Made by a program: the position numbers and the translations under genes. The notes beneath the pieces were generated by a model. It searched no databases and had not been told where the DNA came from. It saw only the letters and a list, made by a program, of their open reading frames with translations. Below are positions 53,909 to 62,421 of a DNA stretch of 64,000 nt, piece by piece. Origin of the DNA: Saccharopolyspora gloriosae (GTDB lineage Bacteria; Actinomycetota; Actinomycetes; Mycobacteriales; Pseudonocardiaceae); contig NZ_CP059557.1 of NCBI RefSeq assembly GCF_022828475.1, forward strand, positions 1,240,001 to 1,304,000, given 5' to 3'. The stretch's first letter is position 1. Each line of letters opens with the position of its first letter.

Positions 53909-54430
53909 GTGAAGCCTGGCAAAGCTGGTGGATACGTACCGGACTGCCTGCCCACCGAGCAGCAGCGGAACGAAGTACTTCCCCACGCGGAAGAGATCTA
54001 CGTGCGCGGGCGTGTGCCGAGAGAGAACAAGGAGCGGGTGAGGGCTTTGGCGGAGTGGGGCCGCCGTGACCGGGGCGGCGTGCACCTGCGGCTCACCGGC
54101 CCGTTCGGCCAGTACAGCGCTGAGGAGGACAATCTGTTCGAGGCGCTTCGAAAGATCCGTCTGGATCTGTACGTGGACGCCTGGGACGTGCTGGTGAACG
54201 CCGCTCTGCGTCGAGCGTGGGGCAGCAACGAAGCCTTTCCTCGCGGGATCGCCCACGTTCGGATCTATACCAACGTGACTCGCCCGCCGATGAAGGAGCA
54301 AGTCGACGCCTTGGGCACGCCGGAGAACGTCGACGAGGTCGACTTTCACCTGATAAGCCAAGAGACTTGGCATCATAGGTGGGCTGGCCCAAAAGGGTTC
54401 GGGGGCAATAGAGCCTCGTGTCAACGTTGA
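53909..54430 (+). CDS. Small hypothetical protein, paralogue 3 of the tandem set
   Basis: About 173 residues if GTG 53909 is used; the start is uncertain because the frame is open upstream. It shares EIYVRGRVP, VHLRLTGPFGQYSAEEDNLF, WDVLVNAALRRAWG and VDALGTPENVDEV with paralogues 1 and 2. No function is known. It may be translated on its own or as a fusion to the tail of paralogue 2. The codon use has more A and T at third positions than the core genes. Confidence 0.6.
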   Translation: MKPGKAGGYVPDCLPTEQQRNEVLPHAEEIYVRGRVPRENKERVRALAEWGRRDRGGVHLRLTGPFGQYSAEEDNLFEALRKIRLDLYVDAWDVLVNAALRRAWGSNEAFPRGIAHVRIYTNVTRPPMKEQVDALGTPENVDEVDFHLISQETWHHRWAGPKGFGGNRASCQR

Positions 54431-54635
54431 CGAACCGCGGGCGCGGGTTGAACTTCGGCGGTTCCGCAGCCGCTGACCTCCCTGAGGCGGACCGTGGTCG
54501 GTCGAGGAGCACCGATCGGGTGGTGGCCGTGGGTTCCGTGTGAAGTTCGCGGAACTCGGGTCGGGGGTGGAACCGGCGCTGCTACTGTCTGCGTCGCACT
54601 GGTGATCAGCAGCCGCGACTTGGGGGTTCCCCGCG

Positions 54636-54998
54636 ATGACCGCACCAGCACCGCCCCCCGCTCCGGGCGGGCCGGGCCAGACCATCACCGTCACCCCGGA
54701 GAACGTCCTGGCAGCACGCCGGGTGATCGGGGAGGCGGCCGAGGACGCGCAAGCCAAATTGGGTCGCCTCCGGAAAGATCTCATGGTCCGGCCTGCGGCC
54801 GATGACGACATCAGCTCGACTGCGTCCGCTGTGTGGAACAAGAATCTGGTGGTCGGTCCGGAGTCCCATTTCGAGCGGCTGCACTCCTACGTCCTCCAAG
54901 TCCAGGACCTCGCTAACCAACTCGGCGAAGCGGCCAAGGCTTATGGCTTCACCGAGGAAGAGATCGAAGCTTCGTTCAAGTTCAGCGACGTGCGGTAG
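54636..54998 (+). CDS. EspC/WXG-like small helical protein
   Basis: A 120-residue protein with a Pro-rich start (MTAPAPPPAPGGPGQ), then TPENVLAARRVIGEAAEDAQ and a second helix YVLQVQDLANQLGEAAKAYG, ending with the acidic FTEEEIEASF. This helical pair is typical of small ESX-associated substrates in Pseudonocardiaceae. It is followed 12 bp later by a lipoprotein gene. The 205 bp before it have no recognised gene. Confidence 0.65.
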   Translation: MTAPAPPPAPGGPGQTITVTPENVLAARRVIGEAAEDAQAKLGRLRKDLMVRPAADDDISSTASAVWNKNLVVGPESHFERLHSYVLQVQDLANQLGEAAKAYGFTEEEIEASFKFSDVR

Positions 54999-55010
54999 GG
55001 AGATTTCGAC

Positions 55011-55601
55011 GTGCTTTCGCGGCTCTGTCGCTGGGTGACGGTGGCAGCGGTGGTATCGCTGTCTGCGACCGGATGCGCACTTGATCAAGGCGGAGGGGAC
55101 GAGCCCTCCGTGTCTCCGGCTCCTCAACCTGCTCCGCAGCGCCCGCAGGAGTTGGCTCTCGCCGGTAAGCAGAGCGCGGACATGTGCAAGTTGCTTCTGC
55201 CGGAGCAGCAGGTTCAAGTTGGCGTGGAGCGGTCGGATCCTGCGCCTGCGGGCAGTGCCCCCGGCTGCATTTGGCTGAGCGTTCCAGGCGTCAAGCCTGA
55301 CGTGACGATCGAACTAGAAGCCCTGGACATGGGGTTCGAGGAAGCCGTCGGGCGCGCTGGGGAGCCTTTCCCGGAGACAGCCGCCAGTTACGAGATCGAC
55401 GGCTTCAAAGCAGAGCAAGGGCAAGAAGGCGCGGGTCTGGAATCGCTCGGATGTCGTGTCGACGTCGATGTGGCACAAGGCCAGACACTCGAAGTCTTCT
55501 ACAGCCCGACGCTTTCCGGCACCGTGACCAACCAGGACATGTGCGCGAAGGCGAAGCAGGCGGCGGAGTTCGCGGTGACCAACCTGCAGGCGCAGGGCTG
55601 A
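55011..55601 (+). CDS. DUF3558-type lipoprotein
   Basis: A 196-residue exported lipoprotein. The signal peptide ends in a lipobox (SLSATGC) with the lipid-bearing cysteine at residue 22. A Pro/Ser spacer is followed by a globular domain with two or more cysteine pairs (MCKLLLP, GCIWL, LGCRVDVDVA, MCAKAKQ), as in the actinobacterial DUF3558 family. It lies between the EspC-like and PPE-like genes, the usual arrangement in Pseudonocardiaceae. The role is unknown; surface-linked. Confidence 0.82.
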   Translation: MLSRLCRWVTVAAVVSLSATGCALDQGGGDEPSVSPAPQPAPQRPQELALAGKQSADMCKLLLPEQQVQVGVERSDPAPAGSAPGCIWLSVPGVKPDVTIELEALDMGFEEAVGRAGEPFPETAASYEIDGFKAEQGQEGAGLESLGCRVDVDVAQGQTLEVFYSPTLSGTVTNQDMCAKAKQAAEFAVTNLQAQG

Positions 55602-55620
55602 ACGAGCTGAGGGGGCTGGC

Positions 55621-56880
55621 GTGGAGGACTTGAATCCGATTCGGAACCTCCGGTTCCAGGGTTTCGACATTCCTGAGCTGTTGAGCTGGATCGGAAAGAT
55701 CAAGGACGGGCGCGGCACCGAGTCGATGGACCAGGCCGCGACCGCTTTGCAGCAGTGCGCGCAGATCGTCACGGACCTCGACGACACCCTCCGCGTCGAA
55801 CTCGGCAAGTTGCAGATCGAGTGGACCGGCAACGCCGGTGCCATCGCGCAGGAGGCCACCGCGAAGCAGTCGGCGGTGATGCAGCAGTCGCAGGACCCGC
55901 TGGCGACCTCGGCGACCAGCGTGGAAGCGCAGGGGCGCGGGTTCGAATCTGCGAAGAACACGCTGCCGAACCGCAACGAGATGCACAACTCCGAGTCCGA
56001 GAACTTCCTGGAAAAGGGCGCGGGCGTCTTCGGCTACACCAGCGACTACGACGAAGAGGCCAAGAAGATCGACGGCCGCAAGCAGGTCGCTCAGCAGGCC
56101 CTCGGCTCGTACCGGGACACGACCGTCACGCAGGCCGAGAGCTTCCAGCCGATGCCGGAGATGCAGCCGGCGGCCGTCACCGCTCAAGCCGCGGCGCCCA
56201 GCGGGGGCGCGGGCTCGGGGATCGGGACGTTCGCCTCGCCCGACGGGGGCGGCGGTTCCGCCGGCGTCGGTGGCGCCGACAACGCGATCGGCGCGATCAG
56301 CGGTCGTTCCGGCGGCCGCACCGGTGGCCGCACCGGTGGCGGCGGTGACGCCCCGATCGGCGGCGGGCGCAGCGGCAACAAGGACGAGCACGAGCGCGCG
56401 ACCGGCGGCGACCCCGACACGAACCCGCACGACGACCCGAAGCAGGGTGGCATGGGGCTCGGCGGCATCCTCGGGATCGGCGCCGGAGGTGCCGCGGTCG
56501 CGGGGCTCGGCGCGGTCGCCGCGAGCAAGATGCTCGGCGGCAAGGCGGGAACGCCCGAAGGCAGTGTGCGCGGCGGTTCCGCGGGTGCCGACAAGGGCAA
56601 AGCCGGGTCGCTGCGCGGTGGCTCCTCCGGTGTCGGCGGGGGGCCGGGTGACACGACCGCCGGGCGCACCGCGAGTGGTTCCGCCACCAGCAAGCCCGCT
56701 CCGGGCTCCGCGATGGGACCGGCCGCCACCCGCGGGCAGGGCGGTTCCGGCGAGGACGCCGAGCACGAGAACAAGTACTACGAAGAGGAAACTCCGTTCG
56801 ACGACAACCGACTCGTCGCCCCGCCGGTGTTCGGCGCGGACCACGAGCCCGGTGACGACGACGAACCGAAGAAGGGTTGA
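55621..56880 (+). CDS. PPE-like ESX substrate with Gly-rich C-terminal domain
   Basis: A 419-residue protein. The N-terminal 180 residues are helical with LNPIRNLRFQGFDIPELLSW and a WTGNAGAIAQEA turn near residue 68, the layout of PPE/WXG substrates. The rest is Gly/Ser/Ala-rich with a short hydrophobic GMGLGGILGIGAGGAAVAGL segment and ends acidic (DDDEPKKG). It should be escorted by the EspG-like protein encoded two bases after its stop. It has no catalytic motif. Confidence 0.75.
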   Translation: MEDLNPIRNLRFQGFDIPELLSWIGKIKDGRGTESMDQAATALQQCAQIVTDLDDTLRVELGKLQIEWTGNAGAIAQEATAKQSAVMQQSQDPLATSATSVEAQGRGFESAKNTLPNRNEMHNSESENFLEKGAGVFGYTSDYDEEAKKIDGRKQVAQQALGSYRDTTVTQAESFQPMPEMQPAAVTAQAAAPSGGAGSGIGTFASPDGGGGSAGVGGADNAIGAISGRSGGRTGGRTGGGGDAPIGGGRSGNKDEHERATGGDPDTNPHDDPKQGGMGLGGILGIGAGGAAVAGLGAVAASKMLGGKAGTPEGSVRGGSAGADKGKAGSLRGGSSGVGGGPGDTTAGRTASGSATSKPAPGSAMGPAATRGQGGSGEDAEHENKYYEEETPFDDNRLVAPPVFGADHEPGDDDEPKKG

Positions 56881-56882
56881 CG

Positions 56883-57686
56883 GTGCGACCCGGAGCAGAC
56901 GCCGAACCGATCGTGCTGTCCACACTGGAATTCGATGTGGCGTGCGAATCGGAAGGGCTCACCGAGCGCAGGCACATCGTGCTCACCGTGCCCAGCCCGG
57001 GTGCCACGCACACCGAGCGGGCCGAACTCCTCTCGCAGGTGTGGCCGCAACTGCGGTCGCGCAAGCTCGCCGAACCCGGCAAGGACCGGCTCGACGAGGA
57101 CTTCGCCGACCTGCTGGTGCTGCTGGACCGGCCGCAGCTCGCCGTCGACCTGCGGATCTGGGCTCCGGATCGTTCGATCCGGGCGCTCGGCTCCGCCAAC
57201 GGCAACACCGGACTGGTGACCATTGTGGACGGTGATGTCGTCGAACTGGCGCCGGTGCGGGGGAGTTCGCTGCCCGAGGCCGTCGTGTCCGTCGCCGGAG
57301 ACGGCCCGCCCGGCGGCGGGCGGCCGGTGAGCGTGCCGCACGACGTGCTGATGGACGCCAGTGCTCGCGCCGGGCAGGACATGCGGGTGTTCGCCGACGA
57401 GCTGCGCGGGCTCGGCGTGGAACCGGACGACGCGGAGATGCTGTCCCGGATGGCCGACGGCATGGGCATGCGCGGGCAGTTCGGCGTCGAACACACCCCG
57501 AGCCGCTCGGCGAAACCCGTGCGCTCGGACCGCGTCGTCGGATTCCACGACACCCCGGCCGGACGTTACCTGCACTCCGTGCGCGCCAGCGGCGACGGCA
57601 GGCAGTGGAGCACCGTCGCGCCCTGCGACAACCAGCGCCTCGCCGAATACCTCCGCGAACTCATCACCGACACCGTCGAGGACTGA
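56883..57686 (+). CDS. EspG-family ESX secretion-associated chaperone
   Basis: A 267-residue cytosolic protein resembling EspG, which binds PPE tips and keeps them soluble before secretion. Recognised by overall pattern: VLSTLEFDVACESEGL at the start, LADLLVLLDRP-like central part, GNTGLVTIVDGDVVELAPV and the C-terminal HDTPAGRYLHSVR with NQRLAEYLRELI. The GTG 56883 follows a GAAGGG site and the PPE-like stop by two bases. No EccB, EccC, EccD or mycosin gene is in the window, so the module is orphan here. Confidence 0.8.
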   Translation: MRPGADAEPIVLSTLEFDVACESEGLTERRHIVLTVPSPGATHTERAELLSQVWPQLRSRKLAEPGKDRLDEDFADLLVLLDRPQLAVDLRIWAPDRSIRALGSANGNTGLVTIVDGDVVELAPVRGSSLPEAVVSVAGDGPPGGGRPVSVPHDVLMDASARAGQDMRVFADELRGLGVEPDDAEMLSRMADGMGMRGQFGVEHTPSRSAKPVRSDRVVGFHDTPAGRYLHSVRASGDGRQWSTVAPCDNQRLAEYLRELITDTVED

Positions 57687-57697
57687 ACCGCCGGGCG

Positions 57698-57802
57698 ACC
57701 TCCTTCGCCCACTCCCGCCGGTCGAAGGGGGCGTTCACTCGGTGCGGCCGGTGGAGTCGATGCCTCCTTCGACCGGTCCTACAGGCGGAGGAGGCATTGA
57801 CC
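57698..57802. repeat. Family 2 three-stem palindromic element, copy b
   Basis: It begins 12 bp after the EspG-like stop. The core ctccttcgccc followed by ggtcgaagggggcgttcact matches copy a. A second hairpin is gatgcctcc/ggaggcatt around ttcgaccggt. The gap from 57803 to 57982 contains no other recognisable feature and must hold the sugar-porter promoter. Confidence 0.75.
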
Positions 57803-57982
57803 TGTTCGCATGGTGTGGAGCCGCGCGGCACATGATCAGTCGGACTTTTCGGACGGGTAATCGGTTGCCGTGCATCGATTCCGGACCAATGCTGGTCATC
57901 GTCGGCACCGTCATTTAGCGTCTCGTCGGCCGCGCGGCAGAATCCCCGCCGCACGCCCGATCCCGAGGAGGCCGCACCCCGC

Positions 57983-59350
57983 ATGAGCACCCCGGCAACA
58001 CCCACCCCCGGCGGCGGACGTGGCGCCGTCATCGGGGCGTCCAGCATCGCCGCGCTCGGCGGGCTGCTGTTCGGCTACGACACCGGAGTCATCTCCGCCG
58101 CGCTGCTCTACATCGCGCCCGCGTTCGGGCTCGACGACGGGATGCAGCAGGTCGTGGTGGCCTCGCTGCTGCTCGGCGCCATCGCCGGGGCCGTCGGCGG
58201 CGGACGGGTCGTCGACGGGTTGGGGCGCAAGCGGACCCTGCTGCTGGTGTCGGTGGTGTTCACCGTCGGCGCGCTGCTCTCGGCGGTCGCGATGAACGTG
58301 ACCGTGCTGATCGTGGCGCGCGTGGTGCTCGGCGTGGCGATCGGGGCGAGCTCGCTGGTCGTGCCCACCTACATCGCCGAGATCGCGCCGCCCGCGCTGC
58401 GCGGACGGCTGGTGTCCATGAACCAGCTCATGATCACCATCGGGATCTTCGTGTCCTACCTCGTGGGCTACGCCTTCGCCGACAGCGGCGGCTGGCGGTG
58501 GATGCTCGGGCTCGCCGCCGTCCCGTCGCTGCTGATGCTCGCCGGACTGTTCGGGCTCAGCGAAAGCCCCCGGTGGTTGCTGTCCCGCGGCCGCACCGAC
58601 CAGGCCCGCGCGGCGCTGCTGCGCACCCGCACCCCGGACGAGGCCGACGCGGAGATCGCCGAGATCACCGAGACGATGCGGGAAGAGAGCAAGTTCTCCT
58701 ACCGCGACCTGTTCCGGCCCCGGCTGCGGCCGGCCGTGCTGCTCGGTGTCGCCGTCGCCGCCACCAATCAGCTCGTGGGCGTCAACGCCGTCATCTACTA
58801 CGCGCCGACCATCCTCAAGGAAGCCGGGCTCGGCGACTCCGCGGCGATCCTGTCGTCGGTGGGCATCGGCGCCACGAACATGGTGTTCACCGCCATCGCG
58901 CTGCTGCTGATCGACCGGGTCGGGCGGCGTCCGCTGCTCATCGGCGGGACGAGCGTGGTCATCGTCGTGCTGTTCGGGCTCGGCGCGCTGTACCTGCTGC
59001 CCAGCGTGGAAGGGCTCGGGATGCTGCTGACGGTGGGGCTGATGCTGTACGAGGCGGCGTTCGCGGCGAGCCTCGGCCTGGCCATCTGGCTGATCAACAG
59101 CGAGGTGTTCCCGACCGCGGTGCGCGGCAAGGCCTCCAGCGTCGGCACCGTCACGCACTGGGGGCTGGACTTCCTCATCTCCATCTCGGTGCTCACCCTG
59201 ATCAACGCCTTCACCGCGACCGGGCTGTTCTGGATCTACGGCGTGCTCGGCATCATCGGCCTCTCCTACCTGTACCGGAAGCTGCCGGAGACGAAGGGCC
59301 GCAGCCTCGAGGACATCGAAACCTCGCTGCGCGGGGGGAAGAACGCGTGA
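57983..59350 (+). CDS. MFS sugar porter family transporter
   Basis: A 455-residue 12-segment sugar:H+ symporter. Sugar porter signatures are GGLLFGYDTGVISAALLY in segment 1, GRVVDGLGRKRTL, VPTYIAEIAPPALRGRLVSM after segment 4, ESPRWLLSRGR in the central loop, NQLVGVNAVIYYAPTIL in segment 7, RVGRRPLLIGG and the final PETKGRSLEDIE. The substrate is likely a monosaccharide or inositol. It overlaps the following kinase gene by four bases (GTGA), suggesting uptake with phosphorylation. Confidence 0.93.
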   Translation: MSTPATPTPGGGRGAVIGASSIAALGGLLFGYDTGVISAALLYIAPAFGLDDGMQQVVVASLLLGAIAGAVGGGRVVDGLGRKRTLLLVSVVFTVGALLSAVAMNVTVLIVARVVLGVAIGASSLVVPTYIAEIAPPALRGRLVSMNQLMITIGIFVSYLVGYAFADSGGWRWMLGLAAVPSLLMLAGLFGLSESPRWLLSRGRTDQARAALLRTRTPDEADAEIAEITETMREESKFSYRDLFRPRLRPAVLLGVAVAATNQLVGVNAVIYYAPTILKEAGLGDSAAILSSVGIGATNMVFTAIALLLIDRVGRRPLLIGGTSVVIVVLFGLGALYLLPSVEGLGMLLTVGLMLYEAAFAASLGLAIWLINSEVFPTAVRGKASSVGTVTHWGLDFLISISVLTLINAFTATGLFWIYGVLGIIGLSYLYRKLPETKGRSLEDIETSLRGGKNA

Positions 59351-59973
59351 GCACCGGCATCGACGAACTCATCCGTCGCGCCCGCGCCCTCGCGGAAAGC
59401 GGCTCGCGGCGCATCCTCGGCATCACCGGAGCACCCGGAGCGGGCAAAGGCACCGTCGCCGACGCGTTGCTCGCCGAACTGGGCTCGGCGGCCGTGCTGG
59501 TGCCGATGGACGGATTCCACCTGGCCGAGGCCGAATTGCGGCGACTCGGCCGCCGGGACCGGAAAGGCGCACCGGACACGTTCGACGCGGCCGGCTACGT
59601 GGCGCTGCTGCGGCGCCTCCGCGAACAGGGCTCGGAGACGGTGTACGCGCCGGAATTCCACCGCGAAGTCGAGGAATCGTACTCCGGTTCCATCGCGGTC
59701 GATCCGGAAACGCCGCTCGTGATCACCGAAGGCAATTATCTGCTGCTCGACGTGCCGCCGTGGAACCAGGCCCGGGAACTGCTCGACGAATCGTGGTTCC
59801 TCGCCCCGGACGACGACGAACGCCTTTCCCGGCTCATCGCGCGCCACGAGCGATACGGGCGTTCGCGAGAAGCGGCCAGGCAATGGGTGCTCCGCAGCGA
59901 CGAACGCAATGCCGAGCTCGTCGAGCCGACTCGCGCATGGGCCGATCTGCTGGTGCAGGGCGACCCGGCCTGA
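59347..59973 (+). CDS. Uridine kinase-like P-loop sugar/nucleoside kinase
   Basis: A 208-residue kinase of the nucleoside/nucleotide kinase group (related to uridine kinase, YFH7 and FrcK-type fructokinases). The P loop is GITGAPGAGKGTVADAL, with VPMDGFHLAEAEL, the ITEGNYLLLD stretch and a lid with RLIARHERYGRS. GTG 59347 overlaps the sugar porter stop, so it is coupled to it. The neighbour suggests phosphorylation of the imported sugar; the substrate is not visible. Confidence 0.85.
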   Translation: MSTGIDELIRRARALAESGSRRILGITGAPGAGKGTVADALLAELGSAAVLVPMDGFHLAEAELRRLGRRDRKGAPDTFDAAGYVALLRRLREQGSETVYAPEFHREVEESYSGSIAVDPETPLVITEGNYLLLDVPPWNQARELLDESWFLAPDDDERLSRLIARHERYGRSREAARQWVLRSDERNAELVEPTRAWADLLVQGDPA

Positions 59974-60256
59974 ACGCGTTTTGACTCCTGGCCAATTCGC
60001 TGACCTGCGTGGACATTGGACTCGGCGGGTCCGGCCAATGATCGCTTGGCGGACTCGACGCAGCGTGGAAACGTAGTCGGCACGGCAGCGAACGGCGGTC
60101 AACTGGGGGACCGCGCATCGATTGCCGGAGCGATCGCCGCACTGGGGGTCAGGTCCGCCTGACATGTCTGCGGCGATCACTCGAACCAAAGGGAACGGGG
60201 GACGATGCCGGCATGGGGGCCGACTCGGAAACCAACCCCTGGGGAAGAGGGACGGC

Positions 60257-60293
60257 GGGTGCCTTCGTTCATGACGGGTGGACGAAGGCACCC
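60257..60293. terminator. Hairpin between convergent kinase and NBR1-domain gene
   Basis: A perfect 12-bp stem gggtgccttcgt/acgaaggcaccc (60257-60268 with 60282-60293) with a 13-base loop. It lies 17 bp past the stop of the minus-strand gene and near the end of the 336-bp gap 59974-60309. The rest of that gap has no recognised gene. Confidence 0.75.
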
Positions 60294-60309
60294 CCTCCGA
60301 ACAGAACGA

Positions 60310-61227
60310 TCAGTTCGATCGCGGAGTCACTTCGATGTCGAAGAAAACGGGTCGCAGCGCCTGATCAGGGAAGAACAGGTCGCCGTTCTCATCGACCATC
60401 TTCCACGCGATCTTGCATTGCCCGGTCGTCTCCCCGGCCAACACCGGAACGGTGACGCGGACCTTTCCGCCAGGTGGCGTGTCCCTGATCCAGACGCGTT
60501 GCGGAGCGGTGCATTCGGCGTCGCCGATCCGTTCGCCGGTCTGCTCCAGATAACGCCCGGACCACGGGACGCGGCCCACGTTCATGATGTCCCAGGACTT
60601 CACGAAACTCGTCCCCGCGTCGATCGGAGTCCCATCCGGCACCGTCTCGCTGAGCATCAGCGACGCGTCGCCGGGAATCGGGCGTTCCGGGCCGGACAGC
60701 AGGTAGACGCTCAGCGCGATCGCCACCAGCACCACCGCAAGACCGGTGCCCGCCAAGATCCAGCCCCTGCGCCGGGCTCCGGCCGGACCGGACTCCGGAT
60801 CGGGCTCCGCACTCGGCGGCTCGTGGTCCACCGGGGGAACCGGCGTCTCCGGCTGCTCCGGGGCCTCCGCCGGAGCAGGGGCGGGTTGTTCGGCCGCCGC
60901 CCGCGCGTGTTCCCACCGCCGCAGCCATTCCCGGCGCACCGTCTCGGAGTCCTGGCCGAGCACGCCCACCGCCAGACTCCGCACGAACTCCCAGGCCGTC
61001 TCCCACGACGGCAGGTCCTGACCGCGCGCCGCAGAGGACAACGCCGACTTGGAAGCGGCGGCGCCGAAATCGCCCCGCATCCGGTCGTAGGACGGATCGC
61101 CCGCGGATTCCTTGAGCTCGCACAGCCGATAGGCGAACGCGGCGACCGGGCCATCGGCCGGATCCGGTCGTGACTGCTTGCGGCCCCGCTTACCACCGGT
61201 CGCGGGACCCACTTCTGATTCGCTCAT
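60310..61227 (-). CDS. Membrane protein with helical N-terminal domain and external NBR1-type Ig-like domain
   Basis: A 305-residue protein in three parts. The cytosolic N-terminus (about 30-105) has an HTH-like helical domain (FAYRLCELKESAGDPSYDRM, ALSSAARGQDLPSWET) that recurs in many actinobacterial signalling proteins. A Pro/Glu-rich linker and one membrane segment (about 172-193) follow. The external domain (about 200-305) resembles the NBR1 Ig-like domain: FVKSWDIMNVGRVPWSGRYL, VWIRDTPPGGKVRVTVPV, CKIAWKMVDENGDLFFP. ATG 61227 has TGAGG upstream. Function is unknown. Confidence 0.8.
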   Translation of the reverse strand: MSESEVGPATGGKRGRKQSRPDPADGPVAAFAYRLCELKESAGDPSYDRMRGDFGAAASKSALSSAARGQDLPSWETAWEFVRSLAVGVLGQDSETVRREWLRRWEHARAAAEQPAPAPAEAPEQPETPVPPVDHEPPSAEPDPESGPAGARRRGWILAGTGLAVVLVAIALSVYLLSGPERPIPGDASLMLSETVPDGTPIDAGTSFVKSWDIMNVGRVPWSGRYLEQTGERIGDAECTAPQRVWIRDTPPGGKVRVTVPVLAGETTGQCKIAWKMVDENGDLFFPDQALRPVFFDIEVTPRSN

Positions 61228-61441
61228 CGTTCGTGCCTCAAGGTCGGGGCCGTGGTGCGCGAGCGACTCGGCAGGCGCAGGTGCGGGCTCCTCGGAGACG
61301 GCGTGCTGGGGGACATGAGACTTGTATTTAGCACGACGCCGCGGGTGACTTCCGCCGCCGGACACCGGAATGCACCATTCGATCGCCGGTACTCGGCGAA
61401 TGGGCCATCGATCTGATCCGCACGGATGCGGACCGTGACGA

Positions 61442-62131
61442 TCAGTAGGCCGACCGGGACGAGCTCGGCGCGGTCGGCTCGCTCGCCTCGGACGAGGGAC
61501 CGGTCGTTCGCGGAGCCGACTCCGGGTCGGTGCGCGGGGGTGACGAATCGTCCGTGCGCGACGCGGAGGGCGAACCGGCGCCGCTGGACGACGTCGTCTC
61601 CGTCGGCGGCGGCACCGGCGGCTGCGTCGTCGGGTCCGGCGGCGGGCTCGTGGTCGGCGGGCTCGTCGGCGTCTCGGGCTCCGACGTCGGCGGGGGCGGC
61701 GGCTGCGGGGGTGGCGGAGTGCCGGTGTCCGGCGGAGTCCCCGTGGGCTGCGGCGGCGGTGGCGCCGAGGAATCGTGCTCCGGCGGCGGGAGCACGACGG
61801 AGTCGCTGGGCTCCTCGGATTCCGTGGAGGTGATGTCCACCGCCGAGGGCGTGCCCGGCGGCGGGGGAGGCGGCAGCAGCGGCGGCGGACCGGCGGGCCG
61901 CGGCATCCCCGGGTAACCCGAGGTCGTGATCAGCGTCGTCGCGCTCGGTGCGACCGCGGTGTACTCCTCGGCCGCGTCCCGGCGCTGCTGGTCACCGACG
62001 ATGACCGCAGCCGAAGCGGCGAAACCGGTGGCCACGACCACTCCGGTGGTCGCCCACAGGGCCAGTCGGCGCGGCCGCGTCCCGGGAGAATCCCCGGACT
62101 CCGCGGCAGGATCAGGTGCTAAAGGGTCCAT
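61442..62131 (-). CDS. Pro-rich membrane-anchored protein of unknown function
   Basis: Not recognised as a family. A 229-residue protein with one membrane segment (about 23-45: LALWATTGVVVATGFAASAA) followed by a long low-complexity external tail rich in Pro, Thr, Ser and Glu, with polyproline runs. The tail is likely extended and could span the cell wall or be O-glycosylated. It is upstream of the NBR1-domain gene on the same strand, 214 bp away. The frame is supported by the clean membrane segment and the lack of stops. Confidence 0.6.
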   Translation of the reverse strand: MDPLAPDPAAESGDSPGTRPRRLALWATTGVVVATGFAASAAVIVGDQQRRDAAEEYTAVAPSATTLITTSGYPGMPRPAGPPPLLPPPPPPGTPSAVDITSTESEEPSDSVVLPPPEHDSSAPPPPQPTGTPPDTGTPPPPQPPPPPTSEPETPTSPPTTSPPPDPTTQPPVPPPTETTSSSGAGSPSASRTDDSSPPRTDPESAPRTTGPSSEASEPTAPSSSRSAY

Positions 62132-62421
62132 CGTGTCCCACTCGTTCAGTCCCGACGGAACGAGCCGGCGAACTCGCTCCGCTGATACCGGCAGCGTCCG
62201 ATGCGGACCGAAGTCGACGTTCCGGACGTAGCGCGTGGATCTCGCGACACGGTAGCGGCTCTGACAAGGCGCGCGTGGCCCGGGTGCCGCGGTCGGCGTG
62301 GGTGATCCACTGCGTGCGCTGGTGATTCATCGGGAAAGCGTCCGGTTCAGACACCTTCGGGTGATGCATGATCGCGGAGCGTGCGGGGTGCGCCGCGAAC
62401 GTCGGCCCGGAGGCGGGCATC

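Noticed and set aside
57911-59158. 415-codon minus-strand frame opposite the sugar porter
   Set aside because: The porter on the plus strand has all family motifs; the opposite frame is low-complexity His/Gln/Asp-rich.
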